The position numbers and the translations under genes were made by a program. Below the pieces are notes generated by a model that was not told the DNA's origin, did no database searches, and saw only the letters and a program-made list of their open reading frames with translations. A stretch of DNA of 64,000 nucleotides from Lysobacter soli (lineage in GTDB: Bacteria; Pseudomonadota; Gammaproteobacteria; Xanthomonadales; Xanthomonadaceae): contig NZ_QTJR01000005.1 of the NCBI RefSeq assembly GCF_003382285.1, forward strand, positions 1-64,000. The letters are read 5' to 3'. Of the stretch, positions 1-7,553 are shown in pieces (position 1 is the first letter of the stretch; each line of letters starts with the position of its first letter).

Positions 1-953
1 CCGGAGGCGACGGCTACGGTGGCGACGGCTACGGCGGCGAAGGCGGCGGTGGCGACGGCTACGGCGGCGACGGCGGCAGCGGCGGCGACGGTGGCTCCGG
101 TGGCGACGGCGGTTCCGGCGGCTATGCCGTGAACGGCAGCGCGACTTCGGGCGACGCGAGCGTCGGCGACGCGACGATCGGCGATTCGACCGCCGGCCGT
201 GGCGGCCGTGGCGGCGACACTTGGGATAACTACAGCGGTCGTGGCGGCGATACCGACAACGACAGCGGCGACGCGGGCGGCGCAAGCCTGGCCGGCTCGG
301 CCGCAGGTGCCGGCGGCAGCGACGGCGGCGGCGGTGGCGGTGGCGGCGGCAACTCCGGTGGCGACGGCGGTGGCGGCAACGATGCCGGCAACGACGGCAC
401 CGGCGGCTCCGGCGGTGCGGGCGGTACGGGCACCGGCGGCGCTGGTGGCGCAGGTGGTACGGCCACTGCAACCTCGACCGGCACGTCCGGCGCGGGCACC
501 GGCACGTCCGGCGCGACCGCGGGCGATGGCGGTGCCAGCGGCACCGTGACCGCCAGTGCGGGTGGCGGCGGTGCGGGCGGTGCGGCGAGCAATGGCGACG
601 CGAGCAACGGCAGCGCCGATGCGAGCGCGACCAACGGCTCGGCGACGGCCGGCGACGGCGCGGTTGCGGCAGCCGGCGCGACCGGCGGCGACGGCGGCGC
701 GGGCGGCACCGGCAACGGTGCGGGCGGCACGGGCGGCACGGGCAACGGCGGCGTCGGCAACGGCGCGACCGGTGGCTCCGGCGGCGCCGGTGGCACCAAC
801 ACCGTCGATGCGGGCACGTTCGACATGTCCTCCACGATGACCGGAACCGCCAGTGGCGCAGCCGGCATCACGGTGGCGGCGCAGAACAGTGGCTTCTCCT
901 CGCTGATCCAGCAGGGCATCACTGTCCAGGCCAACCTGACCGTCGGTCCGTAA
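1..953 (+). CDS. Glycine-rich repeat secreted protein, presumed amyloid/matrix substrate (5' end outside window)
   Basis: The reading frame is open from the first bases, so the N-terminus and any signal peptide lie upstream; 316 residues are visible. Most are low-complexity repeats of Gly with Asp, Ser, Ala, Thr and Asn (GGDGG, GGAGGTG, GTSGAG units), with no Cys. About the last 40 residues are not repetitive and end in GITVAAQNSGFSSLIQQGI followed by TVQANLTVGP. This tail resembles the C-terminus of the next gene (GISTVIQNTGANVLIQ). Followed by a small secreted protein, a C39 peptidase and an outer-membrane barrel, it is most likely an exported fibre or matrix subunit comparable in position to FapB/FapC. 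The repeat sequence itself does not match the Fap repeats I know, so the amyloid role is inference. Confidence 0.75.
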   Translation, partial: GGDGYGGDGYGGEGGGGDGYGGDGGSGGDGGSGGDGGSGGYAVNGSATSGDASVGDATIGDSTAGRGGRGGDTWDNYSGRGGDTDNDSGDAGGASLAGSAAGAGGSDGGGGGGGGGNSGGDGGGGNDAGNDGTGGSGGAGGTGTGGAGGAGGTATATSTGTSGAGTGTSGATAGDGGASGTVTASAGGGGAGGAASNGDASNGSADASATNGSATAGDGAVAAAGATGGDGGAGGTGNGAGGTGGTGNGGVGNGATGGSGGAGGTNTVDAGTFDMSSTMTGTASGAAGITVAAQNSGFSSLIQQGITVQANLTVGP

Positions 954-1079
954 GCGTTACGCGACGCACGCACGCCACGGCGTCGTGCGATCAACGTGCG
1001 CATTGCAGATTCCCGCCGGCGGCGACGCCGGCGGGAGCTTCGCAGTCGCACACGGACCCACACGGCAAGGAGCATGACG

Positions 1080-1511
1080 ATGCAACGCAATCGTTCCATC
1101 GCAGTGGGCAGTCTGATGGGCGTGGCGCTGTGGTGCGTGGCGGGCATGGCCTGCGCGCAGCAGTCGCCCGAGGCCGCACTGCAGCCCGTCGTCGTTGAAC
1201 CGGCTTTCGTCGAACCGGCCATTGTCGATGCGACCGTCGCGCCCGACGCGGCGTTCGGATCGGCCGTCGATCCCGGCGCGCTGTCCGACATGCGCGGCGG
1301 CGAGGCGCAACTGGTCGACAACGACATCCTCGTCAACGGCCGCGTCGAGGACGCGATCGCCGACGACGTACTCACCGGCAGCAACTCGGTCACGTCCGGT
1401 TCGTTCGCCAACGCCAGCGGCATTTCCACGGTGATCCAGAACACCGGCGCGAACGTGCTGATCCAGAACGCGATGATCGTGAACGTGAAGTTCGCGGACG
1501 CGGGCCCATGA
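1080..1511 (+). CDS. Small secreted DMRGG-motif protein, Fap-like cluster
   Basis: 143 residues with a Sec signal peptide (hydrophobic core about residues 8-24, ending ACAQ). The mature part has VDPGALSDMRGGE near residue 65, NDILVNGRV shortly after, and a C-terminal GISTVIQNTGANVLIQNAMI segment. A second ATG lies 6 bases upstream at 1074, but the AAGGAG site at 1067-1072 leaves it only one base of spacing, so 1080 is chosen. The stop overlaps the next start as ATGA, which implies co-translation with the peptidase gene. It shares its N-terminal motif with the protein at 2224 and its C-terminal motif with the glycine-rich protein at 1-953. I know no characterised function; it is probably a minor fibre component, nucleator or export partner. 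Confidence 0.75.
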   Translation: MQRNRSIAVGSLMGVALWCVAGMACAQQSPEAALQPVVVEPAFVEPAIVDATVAPDAAFGSAVDPGALSDMRGGEAQLVDNDILVNGRVEDAIADDVLTGSNSVTSGSFANASGISTVIQNTGANVLIQNAMIVNVKFADAGP

Positions 1512-2209
1512 GCCTGCGCACATTCCGGCGCCGCGCGGTGTTGGCGGCTTCGGCGTGGATCCTGCTTTCCGGCCTCGCGCAGGCCGGGACGGTGGACGTG
1601 CGCGCGCCGCCGAACGGCGCCTATTCGCTGAAGGTCACGAGCCTGAAGGAAGCGCGCTTCAAGACCACCGTGCGCCAGCAGTACGACTTCAGCTGCGGCT
1701 CGGCCGCGACGGCGACGCTGCTGACCTACCAGTACGGCCATCCGGTCACCGAGGCCGAAGTGTTCATGCACATGTACCAGACCGGCGACCAGGCGAAGAT
1801 CCGCCAGCGCGGGTTCTCGCTGCTGGACATGCGCCGCTACCTGCGTTCGCTGGGCTTCGAGGCGGACGGATTCGAGCAGCCGCTGGACAAGCTCGTCGCC
1901 GAAGGCCTTCCGGCGATCGTGCTGCTCAACGACCGCGGCTACCGGCACTTCGTCGTCGTGAAGGGCTTCCGCAACGAACGCGTCCTGCTCGGCGATCCCG
2001 CGCGCGGCACGCGTGCGATGCCGCGCTCGCGCTTCGAGAAGCTGTGGGACAACCGCATCCTGTTCGTGGTGCACAACCGCCGCGACCGGGCGCAGTTCAA
2101 CATGGCGCAGGACTGGCGCACCGCGCCGCCGGCGCCGCTGGATGCGGGCATCGCCCGCGACAGCCTCTACAACATCGTGACGCCCCGGCGCGGTCCGGGC
2201 GACATCTGA
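1508..2209 (+). CDS. Periplasmic C39-family cysteine peptidase, FapD-like
   Basis: 233 residues: signal peptide (residues 1-26, ending LAQAG) then a papain-like C39 fold without any ABC transporter domains. The catalytic set is visible: Gln in RQQYDFSC, Cys63 in DFSCGSA, His147 in GYRHFVVV and Asp163 in LLGDPARG. Stand-alone periplasmic C39 proteins of this type include FapD, which is needed to process or handle amyloid subunits before export through FapF. The gene starts inside the stop codon of the preceding secreted protein and is followed after 14 bases by another, so its substrates are probably these neighbours. Both small proteins carry a DMRGG double glycine, the kind of site C39 peptidases cut; cleavage there is inference. 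The family call is firm. Confidence 0.88.
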   Translation: MSLRTFRRRAVLAASAWILLSGLAQAGTVDVRAPPNGAYSLKVTSLKEARFKTTVRQQYDFSCGSAATATLLTYQYGHPVTEAEVFMHMYQTGDQAKIRQRGFSLLDMRRYLRSLGFEADGFEQPLDKLVAEGLPAIVLLNDRGYRHFVVVKGFRNERVLLGDPARGTRAMPRSRFEKLWDNRILFVVHNRRDRAQFNMAQDWRTAPPAPLDAGIARDSLYNIVTPRRGPGDI

Positions 2210-2223
2210 CGGAGGGTTCGACC

Positions 2224-2733
2224 ATGGACTCGCCTTCGTTCAAGCATGCGTCGTTCAAGCTCGCCCTGATCGCCGCATTCGCCTGGTGCGTGCCCGCGCT
2301 GGCCGCGCCGCCTTCGACGGTGCTCGGTGAGGGCTGGGTGGCGATCGATCCCGCGCTGCTCGAAGACATGCGCGGCGGCTTCATCACCGACGGCGGAACG
2401 GCGTTGTCGTTCGGCATCGAGCGCGCGGTGTTCGTCAACGGCGAAGTGGTGGCGACCACGCGCGTGCAGATTCCCGACGTCGGGCGCATGACGACCGACC
2501 AGGCGCGCGAGCTGCAGCGCTTCAACGAGGGCGTCGTGGTGCAGGTAGGCGGCGGCAACACGTTCGAGCCGTCCGGCGCGCCCGGCGGCATCGTCATCCA
2601 GAACACGAGGGACGGGCAGGACATCCGCGCCCTGACCACGGTGAACGTCGGCGTCGACACGCTGCAGGCGTTCCAGGATCTCAACACCCAGTCGACGCTG
2701 CACAACGCGATGGTGACCGCCACCGCGCCCTGA
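2224..2733 (+). CDS. Second small secreted DMRGG-motif protein, Fap-like cluster
   Basis: 169 residues with a signal peptide (core about residues 10-27, ending ALAA). The GGAGGG ribosome site at 2211-2216 supports this ATG. The mature protein begins with WVAIDPALLEDMRGGFIT, then RAVFVNGEVV, matching the order VDPGALSDMRGG and NDILVNGRV in the protein at 1080: the two are paralogues. Its C-terminal half has GGIVIQNTRDG followed by TTVNVGVDTL, a looser version of the QN-rich tail of the two upstream proteins, plus a further 30 residues. Placed between the C39 peptidase and the outer-membrane barrel, it occupies the position of FapE in Pseudomonas. No domain of known function is recognised. Confidence 0.75.
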   Translation: MDSPSFKHASFKLALIAAFAWCVPALAAPPSTVLGEGWVAIDPALLEDMRGGFITDGGTALSFGIERAVFVNGEVVATTRVQIPDVGRMTTDQARELQRFNEGVVVQVGGGNTFEPSGAPGGIVIQNTRDGQDIRALTTVNVGVDTLQAFQDLNTQSTLHNAMVTATAP

Positions 2734-2824
2734 ACGAGAGCCGTCGCCGCGCGCCCGCATTCCGGGCCCGCCTGCGTTGTAACCGGATGGACCTCCCGGC
2801 ACGGCCGCACCAGAAGGACGACGC

Positions 2825-4264
2825 ATGAGAAGGACGCCGCAGTTGCCCCGCCGCCTGATGCTCGCTCCATGCCTGTGGCTCGCCGCCGCCGCGGCTGCCC
2901 ACGCGCAGGACCAGTGGCAGGGACTGGAGCCGGCCCGCCCGGCTGCGCAGCCCCAGGCGGCCGGGGCTCTTCCCGCGGCGCCGGCGCCCGCAGCGCCGCA
3001 ACGTTCGCTGGACGACCTGCAGCGCGAGATCAACGCGCAGACCCGCAAGCTCGATGAACTGCGCAACTCGCTCGCGCAGCAGGAAGCGGCGGTCGCGAAC
3101 CTGCAACGCGCGCTCGACGAGGAACGCCTGGACGCCGAACGCGGCGCGGGCGTCGCGCCGGGCACCGTGCTGCCGACGCTGGCGCAACAGGCGCCGGCCG
3201 CCGCGCCTCCGCCGGCCGATCAACGCCAGGCGCAGGCCGCGCAACCACAACAACAGCAGCCACAACCGAAGCAGAAGCCGGTCGGACAGGCGCCTGATTC
3301 GGTAACGCGCCCGCCGGAAGTCGCGCAGATCTTCGACCAGCCCGGCGTGCTCACGCCGTCGGGCAAGTTCATCCTCGAACCCTCGCTGCAGTACGGCTAT
3401 TCGGCGAACGACCGCGTGGCGCTGGTCGGTTACACGGTGATCCCGGCGATCCTCATCGGCCTGATCGACGTGCGCCAGGTCAAGACGACCTCAGGCATCG
3501 GCACGATCACCGGTCGCATGGGCATCGGCGGCCGCGCCGAAGTCGAAGTGAAAGTCCCGTACGTCTACCTCAACGGCGACACCGTCAGCCGCGAGATCTT
3601 CACCGGCAGCGCGCAGGACCGCGTGTTCAACGCCAGCGGCCACGGCATGGGCGACGTCGAGGCGACCGCGCGTTACCAGCTCAATCGCGGCGGCCCCGAC
3701 AAGGCGTTCTACATCGGCTGGCTGCGCTACAAGAGCCGCACCGGCAAGGACCTGTTCGAAGTCACCACCGACTGCGTGCAGCGCTGCCTGCAGAACGCCA
3801 CCGGCACCGGCCTGCCGCTGGAGCTGCCGACCGGCACCGGCTTCGAAGCGATACAGCCGGGCGTGACGTGGTTGTATCCGTCCGATCCGGTCGTGTTCTT
3901 CGGCACCTTCAGTTACCTGTACAACTTCGAACGCAGCAACGTCTCGCGCACCGTACTGGGGCGCGAAGAGGAATTCCTCGGCGACGTGCAGGCCGGCGAC
4001 ATCTGGGGCTTCAACCTCGGCATGGGTTTGGCGCTCAACGAGAAGGCGTCGATCAGCCTGGGCTACGACACGAGCCTGATCGGCAAGACGAAGCAGAACG
4101 GCCGGGAATCGCCCGGCTCCGTGCGCCTGACGCTCGGCACGCTGCTGCTGGGCGGTACGTACCGCTTCAGCGATCGCTGGTCGCTCAACGTCGCACTCGG
4201 CGTAGGCGTGACGCGCGATACGCCGGACATGACGCTGACGGCGCGGGTGCCGATTTCGTTCTGA
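2825..4264 (+). CDS. Outer-membrane beta-barrel exporter with N-terminal coiled coil, FapF-like
   Basis: 479 residues: signal peptide (to about residue 27, ending AHAQ), an Ala/Pro/Gln-rich stretch, a heptad-type coiled coil near residues 59-105 (DDLQREINAQTRKLDELR), a Pro/Gln linker to about residue 160, then an amphipathic beta-strand barrel domain ending in the terminal Phe typical of outer-membrane proteins (VPISF). FapF, the amyloid secretion pore of Pseudomonas, has the same plan: a coiled-coil plug region in the periplasm and a C-terminal barrel. Being last in the cluster also matches fapF. The gene starts 91 bases after the preceding stop with an AAGGA site at 2814-2818. Other outer-membrane channels could look similar, but coiled coil plus C39 peptidase plus repeat protein together make FapF-like export the best reading. 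Confidence 0.8.
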   Translation: MRRTPQLPRRLMLAPCLWLAAAAAAHAQDQWQGLEPARPAAQPQAAGALPAAPAPAAPQRSLDDLQREINAQTRKLDELRNSLAQQEAAVANLQRALDEERLDAERGAGVAPGTVLPTLAQQAPAAAPPPADQRQAQAAQPQQQQPQPKQKPVGQAPDSVTRPPEVAQIFDQPGVLTPSGKFILEPSLQYGYSANDRVALVGYTVIPAILIGLIDVRQVKTTSGIGTITGRMGIGGRAEVEVKVPYVYLNGDTVSREIFTGSAQDRVFNASGHGMGDVEATARYQLNRGGPDKAFYIGWLRYKSRTGKDLFEVTTDCVQRCLQNATGTGLPLELPTGTGFEAIQPGVTWLYPSDPVVFFGTFSYLYNFERSNVSRTVLGREEEFLGDVQAGDIWGFNLGMGLALNEKASISLGYDTSLIGKTKQNGRESPGSVRLTLGTLLLGGTYRFSDRWSLNVALGVGVTRDTPDMTLTARVPISF

Positions 4265-4280
4265 AGGGCGACGACCTTTG

Positions 4281-4379
4281 TCGTCATTCCAGCGAAAGCT
4301 GGAATCCATCTTGCGGTTTCCCGACGTCTCGCCGCCGCGTGAAGATCAAAATGGATTCCAGCTTTCGCTGGAATGACGA
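4281..4379. repeat. 29-bp perfect inverted repeat (ATTCC-type palindromic element)
   Basis: Bases 4281-4309 and 4351-4379 are exact reverse complements (29 of 29). Each arm also contains its own palindrome, ATTCCAGC-GAAA-GCTGGAAT, so the element can fold as two small hairpins or one long one. It lies 16 bases after the barrel gene stop and could terminate that operon, but it resembles the dispersed palindromic elements common in Xanthomonadaceae genomes. A diverged relative is at 20413-20516. Confidence 0.85.
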
Positions 4380-4531
4380 GGCGTACGGTTGCGATGGCGG
4401 TGCCGGCTCGACCTTCACACCTGTTTCACCCGCAAAGGTTCTATCTCGCGATCACGCGCGCGCCGCGAGGCATCGCGCCGGCAGTCCGCATCGGGTTTCC
4501 CTCTCGCCCCAAACGTCCACGGAGAAGGCTC

Positions 4532-5080
4532 ATGAAACGACTCGTCCTAGGCGCGGTGATGCTCCTCGCGCTGGCCGGCTGCGCCAGCACGCCGACGGTG
4601 CACACGGATTACGACCCCTCGGCGCAGTTCTCCAGCTATCGCACCTACACGTGGTTGAAGAAACCCGAAGGCCGCTCGCCGCTGGTCGAACAGCGCGTGG
4701 TCGCGGCGATCGATGCCAAGCTCGCCGCGCACGGTTGGCAGCAGGCGACGGGCACCGACGCCGATGTCGGCATCGTCGCCAACGTCGCCACGCAACAGCA
4801 GCAGACGCTCGACACCTTCTACAGCGGTCCGGCGTGGGGCGGTTACGGGTGGGGTCGCTGGGGCGGCGCCGGCATGGGTTCGGCGACCACCACGGTGCGC
4901 AATTACGAGGTCGGCACGCTGGTCGTCGACATGTTCGACATGAAGACCAAGCAGGCGATCTGGCGCGGCACCGCGTCGGGCACCGTGCCCGATTCGCCGG
5001 AAGACGTGAACGCCAAGGCGCAGGCCGGCGTGGAGAAGATGTTCGCGTCGTTCCCGCCGGGTAGCGCACCGGCGAAGTGA
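4532..5080 (+). CDS. DUF4136 lipoprotein
   Basis: 182 residues with a lipoprotein signal (LALAGC, Cys near residue 16). The opening VHTDYDPSAQFSSYRTYTW and the spacing of later segments (WRGTASGTV) are typical of DUF4136 envelope lipoproteins, whose biochemical role is not established. A Gly/Trp-rich insert (WGGYGWGRWGG) sits near residue 105. The ATG is fixed by the GGAGAAGG site at 4521-4528; reading frames that begin further upstream would lose the lipobox position. It is a single gene ending at a hairpin terminator and faces a convergent methyltransferase gene. Confidence 0.85.
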   Translation: MKRLVLGAVMLLALAGCASTPTVHTDYDPSAQFSSYRTYTWLKKPEGRSPLVEQRVVAAIDAKLAAHGWQQATGTDADVGIVANVATQQQQTLDTFYSGPAWGGYGWGRWGGAGMGSATTTVRNYEVGTLVVDMFDMKTKQAIWRGTASGTVPDSPEDVNAKAQAGVEKMFASFPPGSAPAK

Positions 5081-5102
5081 CGGGCAGCAAAGCGGAATGC
5101 AG

Positions 5103-5125
5103 AAGGCCGGCGCAATGCCGGCCTT
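5103..5125. terminator. Hairpin terminator between convergent genes
   Basis: AAGGCCGGC (5103-5111) pairs with GCCGGCCTT (5117-5125) around a 5-base loop. It lies between the stop codons at 5080 (plus) and 5154 (minus), so it could serve both directions; there is no long T run. Confidence 0.7.
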
Positions 5126-5153
5126 CGTCGTTTCATCGCACGCGTCGTGCGGA

Positions 5154-5984
5154 TCACACCCGCCTGAAATAGAACCCCGCGTAATGATCGAGCGTGCAAT
5201 CCGGTTCGAACGGAACGCGCAGGTGGCGTTCCTTCGATTGCCACTGGTCTTCCAGGCAGTAGCCCAGTTCCTCCATCTGCGCGACGAACTCCGGCTTGGC
5301 CATCACGCGATACGGCAGCACGGCCTTGCCGATGTTCTGCAAGGTGACGTAGCCGCGCCGCGGATGCACCGGCGTGAGGTTCACCAGCACGTGCGTGGGC
5401 GGCGAGGGCAGTCGACCGAGCAGCTCGGGCAGCGTGTAGTCCAGGTACTGCAGCGCGCCGCAGGTGATCAGCACATCGTGGTCGCTTGCGGCGTCCGGAT
5501 CGTCGGCGAAGTGCAGCAGCCCCTGCGGATCGTTCTCGCGCGCCCAGCTGCGTCCGGCGTCCATCACGGCCGGCACGTCGTGCACGCGCCATTCCATCGT
5601 CGCGGGGTAATCGACGTAACGGCGGAACCCGTAGTACGTCACGCCGATGTGGCCCCCCAGGTCGAAGATGCGATGACGCCCCTGCGCGAGCAGGCGCGAG
5701 AGCCAGTGCACCATCGGGTAGTCGCTGACGCGGATGCTCCGGTGTCGATCCATGTACATCCCCGTCGTGGAAGGCTGGTCGTAGCTGGTCGGCAGCGACG
5801 GCGCGGCGGCCAGCGCCTGGGCGCGCGAATCGTAGGCGCCGTAGTACGCGTTGCCGCCGTGATACGGCCGGTTGAACAGGCGGCGGTACAGCGGCCGCGC
5901 GACCAGGCGCACGCCGGGAAGCTCGGCGGTCTCGATGGCGATGCGCACCAGGTGGCGTTTGGCCATCAGCGTTTCATGTTGCAC
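5154..5984 (-). CDS. SAM-dependent methyltransferase, TIGR04325-type
   Basis: 276 residues. A class I methyltransferase motif I is visible as IFDLGGHIG near residues 106-114, preceded by a conserved-looking YHGGNAYYGAYDS region and followed by VLITCGALQYLDYTLPELL. This pattern fits the TIGR04325 family, often found near polysaccharide or cell-surface gene clusters; the substrate is unknown. The start is a GTG with a GGAAGGGG site six bases upstream; an internal ATG at 5966 (MAKRHL) has no such site. No polysaccharide genes are adjacent here, so context does not help to name the substrate. Confidence 0.72.
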   Translation of the reverse strand: MQHETLMAKRHLVRIAIETAELPGVRLVARPLYRRLFNRPYHGGNAYYGAYDSRAQALAAAPSLPTSYDQPSTTGMYMDRHRSIRVSDYPMVHWLSRLLAQGRHRIFDLGGHIGVTYYGFRRYVDYPATMEWRVHDVPAVMDAGRSWARENDPQGLLHFADDPDAASDHDVLITCGALQYLDYTLPELLGRLPSPPTHVLVNLTPVHPRRGYVTLQNIGKAVLPYRVMAKPEFVAQMEELGYCLEDQWQSKERHLRVPFEPDCTLDHYAGFYFRRV

Positions 5985-6051
5985 GGGGATCCCCTTCCGA
6001 TCGTCTCAGGGAAGCAAACGCGCTCGGCGGGCAAAAGGGGACGCGGCGACG

Positions 6052-7128
6052 TCAGCGGGCGCGCAGGGCGTCCAGTCGCTCGCTGTAGGCCGCCCGCGTG
6101 TCGCCATCGCTCAGCGCCTGCGCCTGGGTGAGGGAGCGGACGGCCGCGCGGATCCGGCCGGCCTTCAGGTACGCGTTGGCCAGCGCCGAGTGGAATCGAT
6201 GCTCCTGCGGTTGCAGGTCGACCGCGCGCCGGTATTCGCGGATCGCGCGCGCGAGGTCGCCGGCGTTCTCGGCGTTCACCGCCTGCATGAAGGCGTGGAA
6301 GGGATCGTTGCGCTGCACCTTCGCCAGCCGCTGGCGGTATTCGGCTTCGAGCGAACGATCGCCCATGCGCGCGGCGAGTCCGGCGAGGTTGAACAGCGCG
6401 TTGGCGTTGGCCGGATCGAGTGCGAGCGCGCGGCGATAGGCTTTCTCGCCGCCGCGCAGATCGCCGCTTCGCGTGCGCACGACGCCGGCATTGCTCCAGA
6501 AGCCGGCGTAACCGGGATCCAGTGTCAACGCGGTGTCGAGGAGCGACAGCGCGCCGGGATAGTCGGCAGCCGCCAGGCGTTCGACGGCGAGGTTGTTGTA
6601 GTAGTGCGCGATGAGCCGCGTGGTCGTGATCGGCTCGGGCTGATCGCGTGGAATGATCAGGTCGCCCGCGACATCCACCGTGTATTTCCGCACCCCCGCG
6701 CGCACGGACGCATTGACGTGGTTGCTCAGGTAGAGCGTGCCGTCGGCCTGGCGAAAGCCGAGGATCTGCCCGATCTCCTGCGGCGTGGCTTCCAGTCCGG
6801 CTTCCTTCGCCAGCGCGAGGAAGAGCATCGTGAAGGTGAGGCAGTTCGCCGTGCGCGCTTCGTATGCCTGCGCGACGGTGTGGTTCGCGGTCTCCACGTA
6901 GGTCATTCCCAGCCCTTCGGGCGAGAACATGAAGGTGCCCAGGCGCTGGAGCCTGTCGTGCGCGGAGGGGTTGTCGTGGAGGATCTCGCGATGCAACCGC
7001 TCGCGCAGCGGCGCGGGCAGGGCCATTACCTGGTCGGCCGCAGCGACCGTGCTCGCGGCGGGCTGGGCGAACGCAGGCGCGATCGACAACGCCAGCGCGA
7101 GGATCATCGCGACGAGCCTGCTGCGCAT
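6052..7128 (-). CDS. Secreted transglutaminase-like protein with C-terminal TPR repeats
   Basis: 358 residues with a signal peptide (ending AFAQ near residue 22). Residues 60-160 look like a transglutaminase-like fold: Cys96 in ARTANCLTFTMLFL, His137 in SNHVNA and Asp152 in YTVDVAGD could form the catalytic triad. From about residue 165 to the end there are four or five tetratricopeptide units (for example AGFWSNAGVVRTRSGDLRGG and ANANALFNLAGLAARMGD). The combination suggests a periplasmic protein-binding or processing role. It is a single gene, divergent from the DksA-type gene at 7266. Triad assignment is from motif spacing only. Confidence 0.75.
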   Translation of the reverse strand: MRSRLVAMILALALSIAPAFAQPAASTVAAADQVMALPAPLRERLHREILHDNPSAHDRLQRLGTFMFSPEGLGMTYVETANHTVAQAYEARTANCLTFTMLFLALAKEAGLEATPQEIGQILGFRQADGTLYLSNHVNASVRAGVRKYTVDVAGDLIIPRDQPEPITTTRLIAHYYNNLAVERLAAADYPGALSLLDTALTLDPGYAGFWSNAGVVRTRSGDLRGGEKAYRRALALDPANANALFNLAGLAARMGDRSLEAEYRQRLAKVQRNDPFHAFMQAVNAENAGDLARAIREYRRAVDLQPQEHRFHSALANAYLKAGRIRAAVRSLTQAQALSDGDTRAAYSERLDALRAR

Positions 7129-7265
7129 CGACGAACGCCTTGCGGTCCGACGGGCCGCGATTCAGCCTGCGGCGAGTGTAGTCCCGCACCGGGCAAGCGC
7201 GCGTGTGCGGGAAGTTCAGGGCCCCGGCGCTATCCTCGGACCCGGATCCACGCAGGAGAGTCGAC

Positions 7266-7532
7266 ATGGCCACCGGTTGGGCAGGCGACGGCGCCGTGCA
7301 GGACCAGATCGACGCGACCGTGAAGGACGGCATCAAGCGCGCACGCAGCAAGCTGCCGCAAGGGCCGGGCCTGACACATTGCGAGGAATGCGGCGCCGAG
7401 ATCCCGCAGGCCCGCCGCGACGCCGTTCCCGGCGTGCGCCTGTGCATCGCCTGCCAGGAAGCGCACGACGCCGAAGAGGCCGCCTTCGCCGGTTACAACC
7501 GTCGCGGCAGCAAGGATTCGCAGTTGCGTTGA
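7266..7532 (+). CDS. DksA/TraR-type C4 zinc-finger protein, YbiI-like
   Basis: 88 residues, the size of E. coli YbiI. The C-terminal zinc finger has four cysteines arranged CEECGAEIP...CIACQE, with the ALPG-like sequence PGVRLC typical of DksA/TraR relatives. The N-terminus has a short helical region (VQDQIDATVKDGIKRARSK) rather than the long DksA coiled coil. The frame is open further upstream to 7203, but the ATG at 7266 with GGAGAG at 7255-7260 gives the family length. DksA relatives bind RNA polymerase; for the short YbiI form a transcriptional role is not established. Confidence 0.8.
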   Translation: MATGWAGDGAVQDQIDATVKDGIKRARSKLPQGPGLTHCEECGAEIPQARRDAVPGVRLCIACQEAHDAEEAAFAGYNRRGSKDSQLR

Positions 7533-7553
7533 TGGAGGCGCCAGACGCCGCGC

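Noticed and set aside
1-800. Tandem GGCGGCGAC-type repeats that resemble a repeat array
   Set aside because: Units are codons of a Gly-rich protein, not spaced direct repeats; no CRISPR layout.
230-2074. 614-residue minus-strand reading frame opposite the glycine-rich gene, with Pro/Pro-rich repeats
   Set aside because: It is the complement of GGC/GCG-rich codons and crosses real plus-strand genes; Arg/Ala/Pro composition is that of antisense noise.
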